A DNA stretch of 64,000 nt from Epithemia pelagica (Eukaryota; Bacillariophyta; Bacillariophyceae; Surirellales; Surirellaceae), in NCBI GenBank assembly GCA_946965045.2, contig OX337228.1, positions 6,448,001 through 6,512,000 on the forward strand, read 5' to 3'. The position numbers and the translations under genes were made by a program. Shown here piece after piece: positions 19,884 through 28,331 of the stretch; within the stretch, counting starts at the first letter, position 1; every line of letters starts with the position of its first letter. The notes beneath the pieces are model-generated. The model saw nothing but the letters and a program-made list of their open reading frames with translations. It was not told the origin of the DNA and ran no database searches.

Positions 19884-21125
19884 CTACGACAGGAACACAC
19901 TCCCTGAACTCAGCTTGTACCCCATTCCCATGTTGGTTTCGGTGCCGATGCGAGCAAAGGGGCTTACCACCGTTCCGGCGGGAGGTCCCACTGAATGGGA
20001 CAAGGGAGGGATTTCATCGACTCGACTGAGTGGAATCTGAATGGCCGGAACAACCCACGTGCCACAGGAACACTGAGAGCCGGACCAATGCCAGGTTCCT
20101 AATTTGGTGCCACATTTGGGACAGCCAAACTTTCCCTCAAAGGCAGACATGTCACCCATCCACGGCAAGCCGTCGCGAAGAAAATGCGATTGACAAAACG
20201 GCCGATCAGGGGCGGACGTACGGTGTAATACGGAACCATGATTCACTTTGCGGGCCGAAAACGAGTGTCGGGCAGGAACATGCGGTGGATCCTCGAAATC
20301 GTCTTGACCAAACAGCACCGTCCGACATTTCCGGCAGGTGTACCGAGTTTGATCCGCATTGATGCAGTGGGGGATTGAAATGGGGGTGGTTTCTGTAGAG
20401 GATTCGCCATTCCGAGGATCGTCGGATTCGTCCTGCTGTTCCATGACTGCGTGTTCCACAGTAGTGTCCAATGATTTCGTCGGCGGACTCGACATTTGGA
20501 GCAATCGATCTCGTACTATGCCACGCGCAAAGTCTAGGACAAACTTTGCCATTTTCCCTGGACCCAGTGTATGCAAACGGGTCGCTTCGGCCTTCGCGTC
20601 GGGGCTCAAGATTCGAAAGGCCTCCAGTTCTTGTGTCATTGTGGCATATTCTGGATTTGGTTGAATGATTCCACATGGGAGTTCTTTTCGAGACATGGAC
20701 TCCACGAAGGACCGTATTTTCGACACGTCTTGGTCATTTTCCAATCCTGCGCCAATGGCCAGGGCCGAGATTCCTGCAAATACGGGCAACTCTTTGTTGG
20801 AGGACGTAGTTTCGGAGGATACTGCTTCTTCTTCGTCAAAGAATGGTAATAGACTCGATGGTTTGGTGTTCGTCGCTTGTGGCCCATAATAGTCGACGCT
20901 CGAAAGGTATCGAACCACGGTTTCGTGTTCATCTTGGTACGATCCAAACACGGCCACCGCGGGCAAAAATTCCAATGCAACTGGTGATGAATGGTTCGTC
21001 GCATCTTCCTCCTCCTCCTGAACTAGTTCGGAGAGCAAGTGGGCCACACGGCTTGCCCTCGTCTTGTTAGGTGCCACGAACAGAACACGACAGGTCGGCT
21101 CCTCCTTGCCTCCATTTTGCTTCAT
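19884..21125 (-). CDS. Protein with Yvh1/DUSP12-type C-terminal zinc domain but no phosphatase domain (413 aa)
   Basis: The C-terminal ~150 residues match the zinc-binding tail of Yvh1/DUSP12, which in yeast acts in release of Mrt4 during 60S ribosome maturation: YTCRKCRTVLF, CQSHFLRDGLPWMGDMSAFE, FGCPKCGTKLGTWHWSGSQC and SCGTWVVPAIQIPLSRVDEI. The Cys pairs needed for metal binding are intact. The N-terminal half lacks the HCxxGxxRS phosphatase loop entirely. It instead reads VLFVAPNKTRASRVAHLLSE, PAVAVFGSYQDEHETVVRYL, PVFAGISALAIGAG and AKFVLDFARGIVRDRLLQ, which I cannot place. Either a phosphatase-free paralogue or a domain fusion. Single exon, ATG at 21125; divergent from the ACP gene. Confidence 0.75.
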   Translation of the reverse strand: MKQNGGKEEPTCRVLFVAPNKTRASRVAHLLSELVQEEEEDATNHSSPVALEFLPAVAVFGSYQDEHETVVRYLSSVDYYGPQATNTKPSSLLPFFDEEEAVSSETTSSNKELPVFAGISALAIGAGLENDQDVSKIRSFVESMSRKELPCGIIQPNPEYATMTQELEAFRILSPDAKAEATRLHTLGPGKMAKFVLDFARGIVRDRLLQMSSPPTKSLDTTVEHAVMEQQDESDDPRNGESSTETTPISIPHCINADQTRYTCRKCRTVLFGQDDFEDPPHVPARHSFSARKVNHGSVLHRTSAPDRPFCQSHFLRDGLPWMGDMSAFEGKFGCPKCGTKLGTWHWSGSQCSCGTWVVPAIQIPLSRVDEIPPLSHSVGPPAGTVVSPFARIGTETNMGMGYKLSSGSVFLS

Positions 21126-21471
21126 GGTTTGTAGATTGTGCTATCTCATTCTTGTGTTGTGGTGCCATGGTATGGCTGGATTGGATGGAGGTGAGACGTG
21201 AGACACCAGACGTGCTGCCCGCGACTGAGAGGTCGCGAAAAGGGTGACTCATTCATCGGTCGCGAATCGCTGTATCGGATCCATCTCGGAGGGTGATGAT
21301 GACGTACGAAGTAATCCGACGCAGGTTGTCGATGTCAACTGTGGATCGCGATGATCCTCGAGAGAGTCGTTGTCTTTTGTTGTGTAGTGTGTAAGCTTTG
21401 ACACTTTCTCACATCATCATCACAAGTCCGCTCACGTCTTTCCCCAAAACAAAACACTTGAATATCCCATC
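21126..21471. promoter_or_regulatory. Divergent upstream region between the zinc-domain gene and ACP
   Basis: 346 bp separate the two divergent start codons. A pyrimidine-rich tract precedes the ACP start. No defined element is recognised; shared promoter inferred from layout. Confidence 0.45.
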
Positions 21472-21798
21472 ATGATGAAGCAATTCCTTGCCGCTCTTTT
21501 GGTTGCCAGTGCCGCCGCCTTTGCCCCTTCCCCAGTGGCCTTTGTCGCTCGTCCTTCCACGGTTCTCTATGGAGAAGTCGCCGATAAGGTCAAGGAAATC
21601 ATTGTCAGCCAATTGGGCGTCGATGCCGAAAAGGTTGTTGATGATGCCAAGTTCATTGATGACTTGGGTGCCGACTCGTTGGATACCGTCGAATTGATCA
21701 TGGCCATTGAAGAAGAATTCGACTGCGAAATCCCAGAAGAAGATGCCGCCAAAATCTCTCAAGTTTCGGAAGTCATTGCATTCGTCGAGGGCCTCTAA
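21472..21798 (+). CDS. Plastid acyl carrier protein
   Basis: Carries growing acyl chains on a phosphopantetheine arm in plastid type II fatty-acid synthesis. Single exon, 108 residues. The first 22 residues ([20 protein letters not shown]) are a signal peptide with the AAFAP motif that directs diatom proteins through the plastid membranes. A short transit region follows, and the mature part starts near [20 protein letters not shown]. The attachment site is intact: [18 protein letters not shown], Ser in DSLD. Helix 3/4 region [20 protein letters not shown] ends the protein. Length and motif placement are typical. Confidence 0.97.
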   Translation: MMKQFLAALLVASAAAFAPSPVAFVARPSTVLYGEVADKVKEIIVSQLGVDAEKVVDDAKFIDDLGADSLDTVELIMAIEEEFDCEIPEEDAAKISQVSEVIAFVEGL

Positions 21799-22348
21799 GA
21801 GAGATCCAACAGGAGATTGAGACACGTACTGGATGCTTCTCCTCCGGTTGGGAGAGGAATGCGCCAGACAAGAAGAAGATACACAAGTACTACTACTACT
21901 ACGATAAGCAAGACACCAAGACTAAGCTTACCGACTAATGTGGGATGAATAATAAAATGAGAATGGGTGAATGCCTTCTCTTTTTGATCTTGACGACTTT
22001 CATTGCACTTGATCCCTTCCTTTAGATCCTGCTTCTTTGATGGTAGGAGTAGTTGGCAGCTCCAGGTTCGATTGTCGTCTCTCTTTCCTTTCGCTACGCA
22101 TAGACGAGGTAGATTGTGGGTCGCTTCTTATATCCAGTCGCTGAAACATTTCGTGACAGAACTCCCGCCAATGCGGACCATGTTGTCAAGGATCAAGGAG
22201 CATTTGTTGTGGGTTAGATCCTTGTCTTCTCACCTTGTTGTCTGCTCCACACAAACAACCGCAAGCCAACGCACAGTGTTTGTGACCACACGTCCTCTGC
22301 AAGGCCTTTCTGCTCTCCACCAGTCGGTCCGTTCTGTGCTGGATCATC
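21799..22348. other. ACP 3' flank and upstream region of the disordered nuclear gene
   Basis: No gene is seen. A short (TAC)n microsatellite (tactactactactac) begins near 21887. An AATAATAAAATGA stretch near 21946-21958 could serve as a polyadenylation signal for ACP. Confidence 0.5.
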
Positions 22349-24676
22349 ATGTCGTCCGCTGCGGCCATGCGAAAAGGACTCTCCTCCTCATTGTGTGAAT
22401 GGTTGGAGGACTGTCCGGTTCAAGTCCAGGGTGAGGACGACGAAGATTTCGACTTGGACCAAAACAACAACGACGACAACGACAACGAGGAAGAGTATGA
22501 ATACCTCACACCGGGTCCAGCCTTGCAAGCCTGTTCGGGATGCGATATTCATTTGCCAAAGTCGGCATGGGCAGCCTCGTCGAAAAAGGGAACTCAACCA
22601 CACAAGTATTTGGCCATTTTGCCGGGGATCCTCGACTGGGAACCACCCCCCAAACAAGAAAACGAACAACAGGCACCCACAGCCGTTGCAATGTGTTCTC
22701 AAGAGACGGAGGATCCTACTACTACCAACAACAACAACGATGCGGTACTTTCACAAGATTCCACTCTGTACTTGTCGTCTCAGCAGGAAGGCTTGGTTGT
22801 CGAGGAGGAGGACCCTGAAAAGCCTACCCACAACAACTCAAACATCAACAACAATAGCAATCCGACTCGCAAACCGTCCTTGGGGACGGTGCACAATTGG
22901 GAGTCGGATCAACCCACTCTGTCCTTGCCGCTGGCTGCCAATACTAAGAATGGCACCACCACCACCATGTTACAGATTCAAGGTCAAAAGATTTCGACGC
23001 GAACCAAATTTTTGGTCTTGTCTATTCAACCCAAAAAGAAACGGGTCGTTTGTAAACACATTTTTGACTCGGCCCTCGTCTTTGGCCAGGCACAACTCGT
23101 TCCAGCATCAACAGCAGCTGGATGCGCATCATCCTTGACCAATCAACAGGAACCAGACGGAGAACCACAAGACGACAAAGCGGCTCTTCCAGTTTTGTCG
23201 TCGTCGTTGTTGTCTCAAGAGGCAACGATTCGGGTGGAAGAACAACAAGAACAAGCAACCGTCGAACCGGGAGACGGTGGTAGGAGGGAACGTCCCTTTC
23301 AGCACTATGGTGTTTCCCTTCGAGCATCGTCGCAAAGTACTAGTCGAGGAAAATCATTGCTGCACACAACCACTTCCGCAACAACAACAACAGGTTCCCA
23401 CAAACCAACTGCCGGCCGCACTAGTACCAATCCACCAGCAGCGTCCGAGAACAAGGTCCCTAGTGAAAAGGATGAGACGGATGATGATGATTCATCCGTG
23501 GTGTCGTCGTCGGCAGCAGTGCCGGCTCCTCCCCTCTTGTCGTCCTTCTCCTCTCACGAAGAAGAGGACGAAGAGGACAACAAGGACGGTGCCAACGATG
23601 ATGAATATCGTCTAAAAACACCTGTATCTCTTTCGCAAAAACGAAATACACGACGGCAATCTCGAAAATCTGTCAAGTACACGGAAGAGGAGGAGCCAAT
23701 CGAGGATAGTGATACCGATGACGACGACGACGACGACAAATCCGAACAAGATGACAATGAGGAGAAAGATACGAAGCAATCCAGCACCAATCAAAGGAAA
23801 ACAGCAAAACGATCAAGAAGTACTCAAACGCAACAAGAAACAACAAAAACGACGACCGTCAATGCCAAGAGCAACAACAAGAAGAACATGAAGAAGAAAA
23901 GCATTCTCATGTCCTTGTCGTCGGACGATAGCCAGAGCCAAACATCCGATCATGACAGCGATTCCTCACACAGGGAGTTGCAAGAACGCCCCAGTCGAGC
24001 AACGACAACACCCAAATCGAATCGACCATCTCGTGCCAACAATTCGCGCAAGCGATCCATCAACGACAGGAAAGACGCAGACCACAAATATCAAGAAGAA
24101 GAAGAAGATGATGAAGATGATGATGATAATACTAGTGATGATGAGGATGGGGAAGAAAGCGGTTCGGATGATAAAGATACAAATGGACTTTCTGAGGCAA
24201 AGGGTACCAAGCGAACGCCCCGCTCTGGTCGACGGGCTAGTACGCGGCAGGAGCCATCCAAACGGCGAAAACCATCATTGGAGACGACCGCCAATAACAA
24301 GAAAAAGGCCAAAGGAAACAAGAACAACAACAAGGACAAGAATAATAATGAGGATGATGATATCTTTGATGAATCCAGTTCCAGCGAAAGCGTCGAGCGC
24401 CCGGAAAAGAGTCAATCCACCGAACGGAAACGAAAAGCACCACCAACCAGCATGAGCTCGTCGCCACGGACCGCTCCTTCTCCTCCCAAAGACAAGAACA
24501 AGAAAACAGCAGTCGAACCAAAAAGGAGTCTTGCCGTCACGACACCTCGGGCAACTTCTTCTTCTTCGCAGCGACGACGACGAACCGCATCCTCGTCATC
24601 ACCACTCAAGTCACCCACGGTGCTGCGAGACCTTGTTGTCGATGACAAGGACTACAACTTTTTGGGAGACAACTAA
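22349..24676 (+). CDS. Large disordered, probably nuclear protein (775 aa)
   Basis: One uninterrupted frame. The N-terminal 100 residues include a possible small ordered module with paired cysteines (LQACSGCDIHLPKSAWAASS), and a second ordered patch (TKFLVLSIQPKKKRVVCKHIFDSALVFG as KISTRTKFLVLSIQPKKKRV onward, about residues 218-245). The rest is low-complexity: acidic runs (DTDDDDDDDKSEQDDNEE), Lys/Arg clusters suited to nuclear import (KRSRSTQ, SKRRKPS, ERKRKAPP) and Ser/Thr-rich tails. The alternation of acidic and basic blocks resembles chromatin-associated or nucleolar proteins. No catalytic domain is seen. Function unknown; the length of the open frame makes it a secure gene. Confidence 0.7.
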   Translation: MSSAAAMRKGLSSSLCEWLEDCPVQVQGEDDEDFDLDQNNNDDNDNEEEYEYLTPGPALQACSGCDIHLPKSAWAASSKKGTQPHKYLAILPGILDWEPPPKQENEQQAPTAVAMCSQETEDPTTTNNNNDAVLSQDSTLYLSSQQEGLVVEEEDPEKPTHNNSNINNNSNPTRKPSLGTVHNWESDQPTLSLPLAANTKNGTTTTMLQIQGQKISTRTKFLVLSIQPKKKRVVCKHIFDSALVFGQAQLVPASTAAGCASSLTNQQEPDGEPQDDKAALPVLSSSLLSQEATIRVEEQQEQATVEPGDGGRRERPFQHYGVSLRASSQSTSRGKSLLHTTTSATTTTGSHKPTAGRTSTNPPAASENKVPSEKDETDDDDSSVVSSSAAVPAPPLLSSFSSHEEEDEEDNKDGANDDEYRLKTPVSLSQKRNTRRQSRKSVKYTEEEEPIEDSDTDDDDDDDKSEQDDNEEKDTKQSSTNQRKTAKRSRSTQTQQETTKTTTVNAKSNNKKNMKKKSILMSLSSDDSQSQTSDHDSDSSHRELQERPSRATTTPKSNRPSRANNSRKRSINDRKDADHKYQEEEEDDEDDDDNTSDDEDGEESGSDDKDTNGLSEAKGTKRTPRSGRRASTRQEPSKRRKPSLETTANNKKKAKGNKNNNKDKNNNEDDDIFDESSSSESVERPEKSQSTERKRKAPPTSMSSSPRTAPSPPKDKNKKTAVEPKRSLAVTTPRATSSSSQRRRRTASSSSPLKSPTVLRDLVVDDKDYNFLGDN

Positions 24677-24922
24677 TAATAAGAATGATTGGGTAATCAT
24701 TCAACCGTTTGGGGGGATTATTCGGGGTACTTCGTACAGAAGCGCTTGGAGGAGCGCCTATGCGATACAACTAGAGAGAATAATAGGGGAATGCTGGATA
24801 CCCGAAAACGAGTGTAGTAAAGAGGGTGTGACAAAACTGTTTTTTGTTTTTGGTAGTGCTGTGTATTAGTACGGCGACTCCTTGCCAACTTTACCCATTG
24901 GGCTGCTGCTACTGCTTGTGAT

Positions 24923-25927
24923 TCATCCAAGAAAGAAGGAACGACAGAGTTCGTAGCTCGTCATGGTAACGGTAGTGGCGGGTGCAATGTGCAAAACTCG
25001 AGCACCGGCTCCTCGAAACAAGCCGGACCACCCGCCTTCGTAGCGATAGGCATGGACCAGACATTCTTGAATGCCACCGTGATATGTTTTGTTGTGCAAC
25101 GAGGAAGATAATGATGATTGTTGTTGTTGTTGTTGACGAGATCGTTGGACTTGGAGACGTAATTTGGCCATATCCAAAGGACTGGTCAACCAGGATGCCA
25201 AGGAACCAGCCGTGGCACTACACGCCAAGGTCCAATAAAAGGGAATGGCTTGATGTGTATCTTGTTGTTGTTGTCGCTTGACGTGTGCCACGAATTGCTC
25301 GTAAAACAGAAAAAAGAATCCCGAATAGGTACCAAAGGACAAGAGTGTCGCTCCATATCCCTTGTACAAGGCGAGAATGCCTTCTGTTCGAGCAATGGTT
25401 CGAATGGCATCCGCACTGCCCGCATAGGCCATCTTGTCCGTACCGCGTTGGATTTGCAATCGTTCTTTAATGACGTCGACCGGAACATAAATGATGCAAG
25501 CAATCGCTTCAGCAATCATGCCAGACGAAAAGGAAATACCAAAGTCTACCAAGAGCGAGGAGGAAGAAGACCCATTCAACTGTCGTTGCCTTGTTGCCGT
25601 CAAGTGCTCCTTGGCCCAATCGTAACTGGTCAAATACAAGACCGTGCCTGGCGTTCCGCCCAAGACTACGGCGCCAAATCCACGATACAATCCGGCCAAT
25701 CCTTCGAGTTGCAAGGTGGATCGTAACACATGAAAGGGGCCTTTGTAAGCCATGGTAGTAGACGTAGACGGAGTGGTTGGAAGAGGAGCTTGCAATCGAG
25801 CCTTGGCCGTATCGAGGGGATGCGTGACAATGCGAGCCATGATACCGGCTGCTGCGGAAGAAACTAGATTGATCCACAACAGCGGCGATGAGGAAGAGCC
25901 TCCTTGAGCGTTCTTGTCGTTCGACAT
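24923..25927 (-). CDS. Mitochondrial carrier family (SLC25) protein
   Basis: Inner-membrane metabolite carrier, 334 residues, single exon. The three tandem ~100-residue repeats each have the P-x-[DE]-x-x-[KR]-x-[RK] signature: HPLDTAKARLQ (~36-46), VPVDVIKERLQ (~149-159) and SPLDMAKLRLQ (~239-249). Each is followed by a glycine-rich segment (LAGLYRGFGAVVLGGTPGTV, ILALYKGYGATLLSFGTYSG, WSGLFRGAGARVLHIAPATT). A Gln-rich insert (QQQQQQ) sits in the third repeat. Contact-site residues cannot be assigned by eye, so the substrate stays open. It is divergent from the SAICAR synthetase remnant at 26157; a second 5' fragment of this gene lies at 30043-30201. Confidence 0.93.
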   Translation of the reverse strand: MSNDKNAQGGSSSSPLLWINLVSSAAAGIMARIVTHPLDTAKARLQAPLPTTPSTSTTMAYKGPFHVLRSTLQLEGLAGLYRGFGAVVLGGTPGTVLYLTSYDWAKEHLTATRQRQLNGSSSSSLLVDFGISFSSGMIAEAIACIIYVPVDVIKERLQIQRGTDKMAYAGSADAIRTIARTEGILALYKGYGATLLSFGTYSGFFFLFYEQFVAHVKRQQQQDTHQAIPFYWTLACSATAGSLASWLTSPLDMAKLRLQVQRSRQQQQQQSSLSSSLHNKTYHGGIQECLVHAYRYEGGWSGLFRGAGARVLHIAPATTVTMTSYELCRSFFLG

Positions 25928-26156
25928 GGAGTGGAGAAGATGGGAAAGAGGTGGATTCTCTTACGGTTGTCGTCGAGTTTGCCTCTTGTCACTTCTGTTG
26001 TCATTTGAGATTGGGATTTGGGATGAACATCAGCCTTAACAGCGATAGAGATCCGCGACCTGTTAAATCGCGAAAAATCTTTGGCCGGGAGCCGGGACCC
26101 ACCAATCACCAATCACCATCCATCCATCACAGAATTCTTGATCCATCGAAGAGACC
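25928..26156. promoter_or_regulatory. Duplicated divergent promoter, copy 1
   Basis: The 229 bp between the carrier start and the SAICAR-synthetase-like start (26157) are similar to 30202-30420, which lies before the real SAICAR synthetase. Shared strings include cgtcgagtttgc, cttaacagcga and aaatcttTGGCC-like words. It now drives the carrier gene and, on the other side, only a fragment. Confidence 0.6.
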
Positions 26157-26230
26157 ATGGCCGAAGCAACCGCCGCATCCAAAGAAACCAAAGTTGGCAA
26201 CAACAACAACAAGGATGAAAAGAATACAGG
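26157..26230 (+). pseudogene. 5' fragment of the SAICAR synthetase gene
   Basis: The first ~24 codons repeat the start of the intact gene at 30421 almost exactly: M-A-[EK]-ATAASKETKVG, an Asn run and KDEK. After that the similarity ends abruptly (26230 onward) and the frame continues into unrelated sequence. It is the leftover of a duplicated carrier/SAICAR-synthetase promoter block. Confidence 0.85.
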
Positions 26231-26639
26231 GCCGAATGGCACGACATTTATCAACCGGCCGTGCACCAACAGCAACAACCGCCACTGCCACCATAATGAT
26301 AATCATCATCACGAACCCGCACAGCACACCATGATTAGAGAGAGAGAGGGAGATTGGGAGAGAGTTCCTGCCTCCTTGGTGGTTCCACACTCCGACAACA
26401 ACGCAACAACAACAACACAACAACAGATTCTCGTTCGGCACTCTACTACAAGTAGACGTACCGAAGCAGGCCACCACCACCATTCCATGGTTCTCTACGG
26501 TCGTCCACCTACCTGGACCTGCAATGTCTACAATCCTTCTACTCTCGGCCACCCCAGTAGGTTCCTCACGTGTATAGTGTCTCGTCTCGTGTGTACCAAA
26601 CACTCCTACCCACTCGAGAGGGACAAACGAAAAGGGACG
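26231..26639. other. Unassigned sequence after the duplication break
   Basis: No gene is supported. It contains a short GA-rich run (agagagagaggg, ~26337-26350). It starts where similarity to the SAICAR synthetase gene ends and runs to the ~305-bp repeat. Confidence 0.4.
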
Positions 26640-27262
26640 GTGTTGCCGTTGCGAATCGCTAATAGCGCTCTCACATCGTTTGGTGGCCCATTGTCTTTTT
26701 CTTCTTTTCTTCATGACAGATTCCTTCCTTTGATGTTTCTGGATTGTAACCCAGGAGCGATTCAAAAAGAGACATCATTGTCTCTCATTGTAGAGAGCCG
26801 AACGAATGGTTGTCTTGTCCATCAAACCGAAAAGAATCATAGTGGATAATGCGCAAGTTCATAAAAAAGAGAGAAGAACCCTAAAGATTTCGACAGGTTT
26901 CGCCATATCATTACATTAATCGACCTTGTCGTGAAACTCGGCCGCGTTCGATCGGGTTTCCAGTTGTGTGAATCGCTAGCCCTCTCAAATCGTTTGGTAG
27001 CTCATTGTTTTCTTCTTTTTCTTGGCAGATCCCGCTTCCTGGACTGTACCCAGGAGCGATTCAAGGAGATATTTCTCTTTCTCACACACAATTTCCTAGA
27101 GAGCCAATAGTTGTCTTGTCCATCAAAGCCAAAAAGAATCATACTGTAGTGGACAACGCACAAGTTCATAGAAAAGAGAGAAGAACCCAAAAACATAGAC
27201 AGGGTACGCCATATCTTTATATTAGTCGACAACTCGGCCGCGTGCGATCGGGTTTCCCGTTG
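26640..27262. repeat. Two-copy ~305-bp tandem repeat
   Basis: Copy 1 (about 26650-26962) and copy 2 (about 26963-27262) share the same ordered words: GAATCGCTA, TCGTTTGGT, CCCAGGAGCGATTCAA, TTGTCTTGTCCATCAAA, AAAAGAATCATA, GTTCATA, AAAAGAGAGAAGAACCC, CGCCATATC, CTCGGCCGCGT and GATCGGGTTTCC. The second copy runs directly into the histone deacetylase pseudogene, so the repeat may derive from that gene's 3' flank. Confidence 0.8.
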
Positions 27263-27669
27263 TTGATCGGTGGGAGTTTCCTCGTCTTCGGGCGCTCGTC
27301 GACGAAAGGGTGGAGGGAGCTGTTGAATAGCGACATTGGGAGCTCCCTGCAAACCTTGTAATTGTTGAAGCAACTCGATTCGGACACCCTCCAATACATC
27401 TTTGCGATTCGTGTTTTCCATGGTGGGTTCCGGCGTCAAATGAAGTTCGTATTCGGGAGCGTAATACTCGTAATAATCATTGTAGGAAATATCATTCGGT
27501 ACTTCCCGATCCAACAAGAACGCCGTTTCGTAGGCCCAACATCATGCCACGTTTCGAATGGTGTAGCCCCCTCCCCCAACACGAGCGTGGGAACTCCAAA
27601 GCTCTTGACATATGCAACGCTCTGCTTCAGTTGCATTGTCATCCCCAAGACTTTGATTTTCCCGAGCAA
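27247..27669 (-). pseudogene. Class I histone deacetylase pseudogene (C-terminal part)
   Basis: Minus-strand pieces match the end of Rpd3/HDAC1-type deacetylases: VAYVKSFGVPTLVLG, then in a shifted frame GGYTIRNVA, an in-frame TGA where the family has Arg, then CWAYETAFLLDREVPND, YNDYYEYYAPEYELHLTPE and the tail ENTNRKDVLEGVRIEL. One indel and at least one nonsense change break it. The catalytic N-terminal two thirds are absent. Sequence beyond the C-terminus turns into the 305-bp repeat. Confidence 0.85.
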
Positions 27670-27804
27670 AAGTCTCTCTCAACAGGCTTGTTGCTGCAAC
27701 TCTTGCAGGTGAGCCTGATTCACAACTGACATTCGCGCATGGTCAACTTCTTCCGAGTCTCGTAAGGTGACGTGGGTTGAACCGTTCGAAAACCCCAATG
27801 CCCT

Positions 27805-27909
27805 GATGACACGGGAAAGCGTGAGCAAAAAAGAGAAGTAAGCGTACGATTACTTCTCTCTTTGCTTACGAACGCTTACTTCTCTCTTTGCTTACGCTTC
27901 CCGTGTCAT
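27805..27909. repeat. Foldback element with ~40-bp arms
   Basis: The left arm 27805-27844 (ATGACACGGGAAAGCGTGAG...) pairs with the right arm 27872-27909 (...GCTTCCCGTGTCAT) with a few mismatches. The 27-bp centre holds another copy of the TTACTTCTCTCTTTGCTTACG word found in the right arm. Length and structure suit a miniature foldback element or a hairpin RNA. Confidence 0.8.
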
Positions 27910-28252
27910 TTAGTGAATGTGCAAGGCAGACGACGTAGCATTTCAAGTTCATCAAACAAGGAAAATCAATCCAACGATGAAAAATACGACCGACTCCGTT
28001 GGTATTGGATCGTTCCGAAGCAAACGGGCAACAATTTATCCGGCGTGAGACACAATTCTCGCAGTAGCAATCCTATTTCTTTCACAAGAGCAAAAGATCA
28101 GCTTACCTCAAATAGTGTGGTTGATCGAGCGACTGCAACATGTCTATAAAACTCTAGTTGCTTGGATTGAAACGTTTCCAACATTTGGTGAGAATATCCT
28201 ACTGGGAGAACATGAAGACAATGAAAACGCCAGTTTTATAGACATGATCTAA
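27910..28252. other. Unassigned; weak ORF and nested inverted repeat
   Basis: A plus-strand frame (to 28149) reads KYDRLRWYWIVPKQTGNNLS and looks like protein, but its 5' end lies in the foldback element and no family is recognised. From 28141 TGTCTATAAAACT is matched by AGTTTTATAGACA at about 28234-28246, an inverted repeat of 13 bp. Confidence 0.35.
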
Positions 28253-28331
28253 CGTCCTGCTACGAAAAGAGGTCATGGCTCTACTTGCAATCCAAGCAAA
28301 TAGAGTCATGACGTCTTCTCGTTGCAGGACA
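28253..28331. other. 79-bp hairpin with 30-bp arms
   Basis: The arm beginning GTCCTGCTACGAAAAGAGGT (28253) pairs with the arm ending CTTCTCGTTGCAGGAC (28331) over 30 bp with about four mismatches. The 17-base centre has its own TTGC/GCAA stem. The fold resembles a small-RNA precursor; there is no evidence of transcription. Confidence 0.6.
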
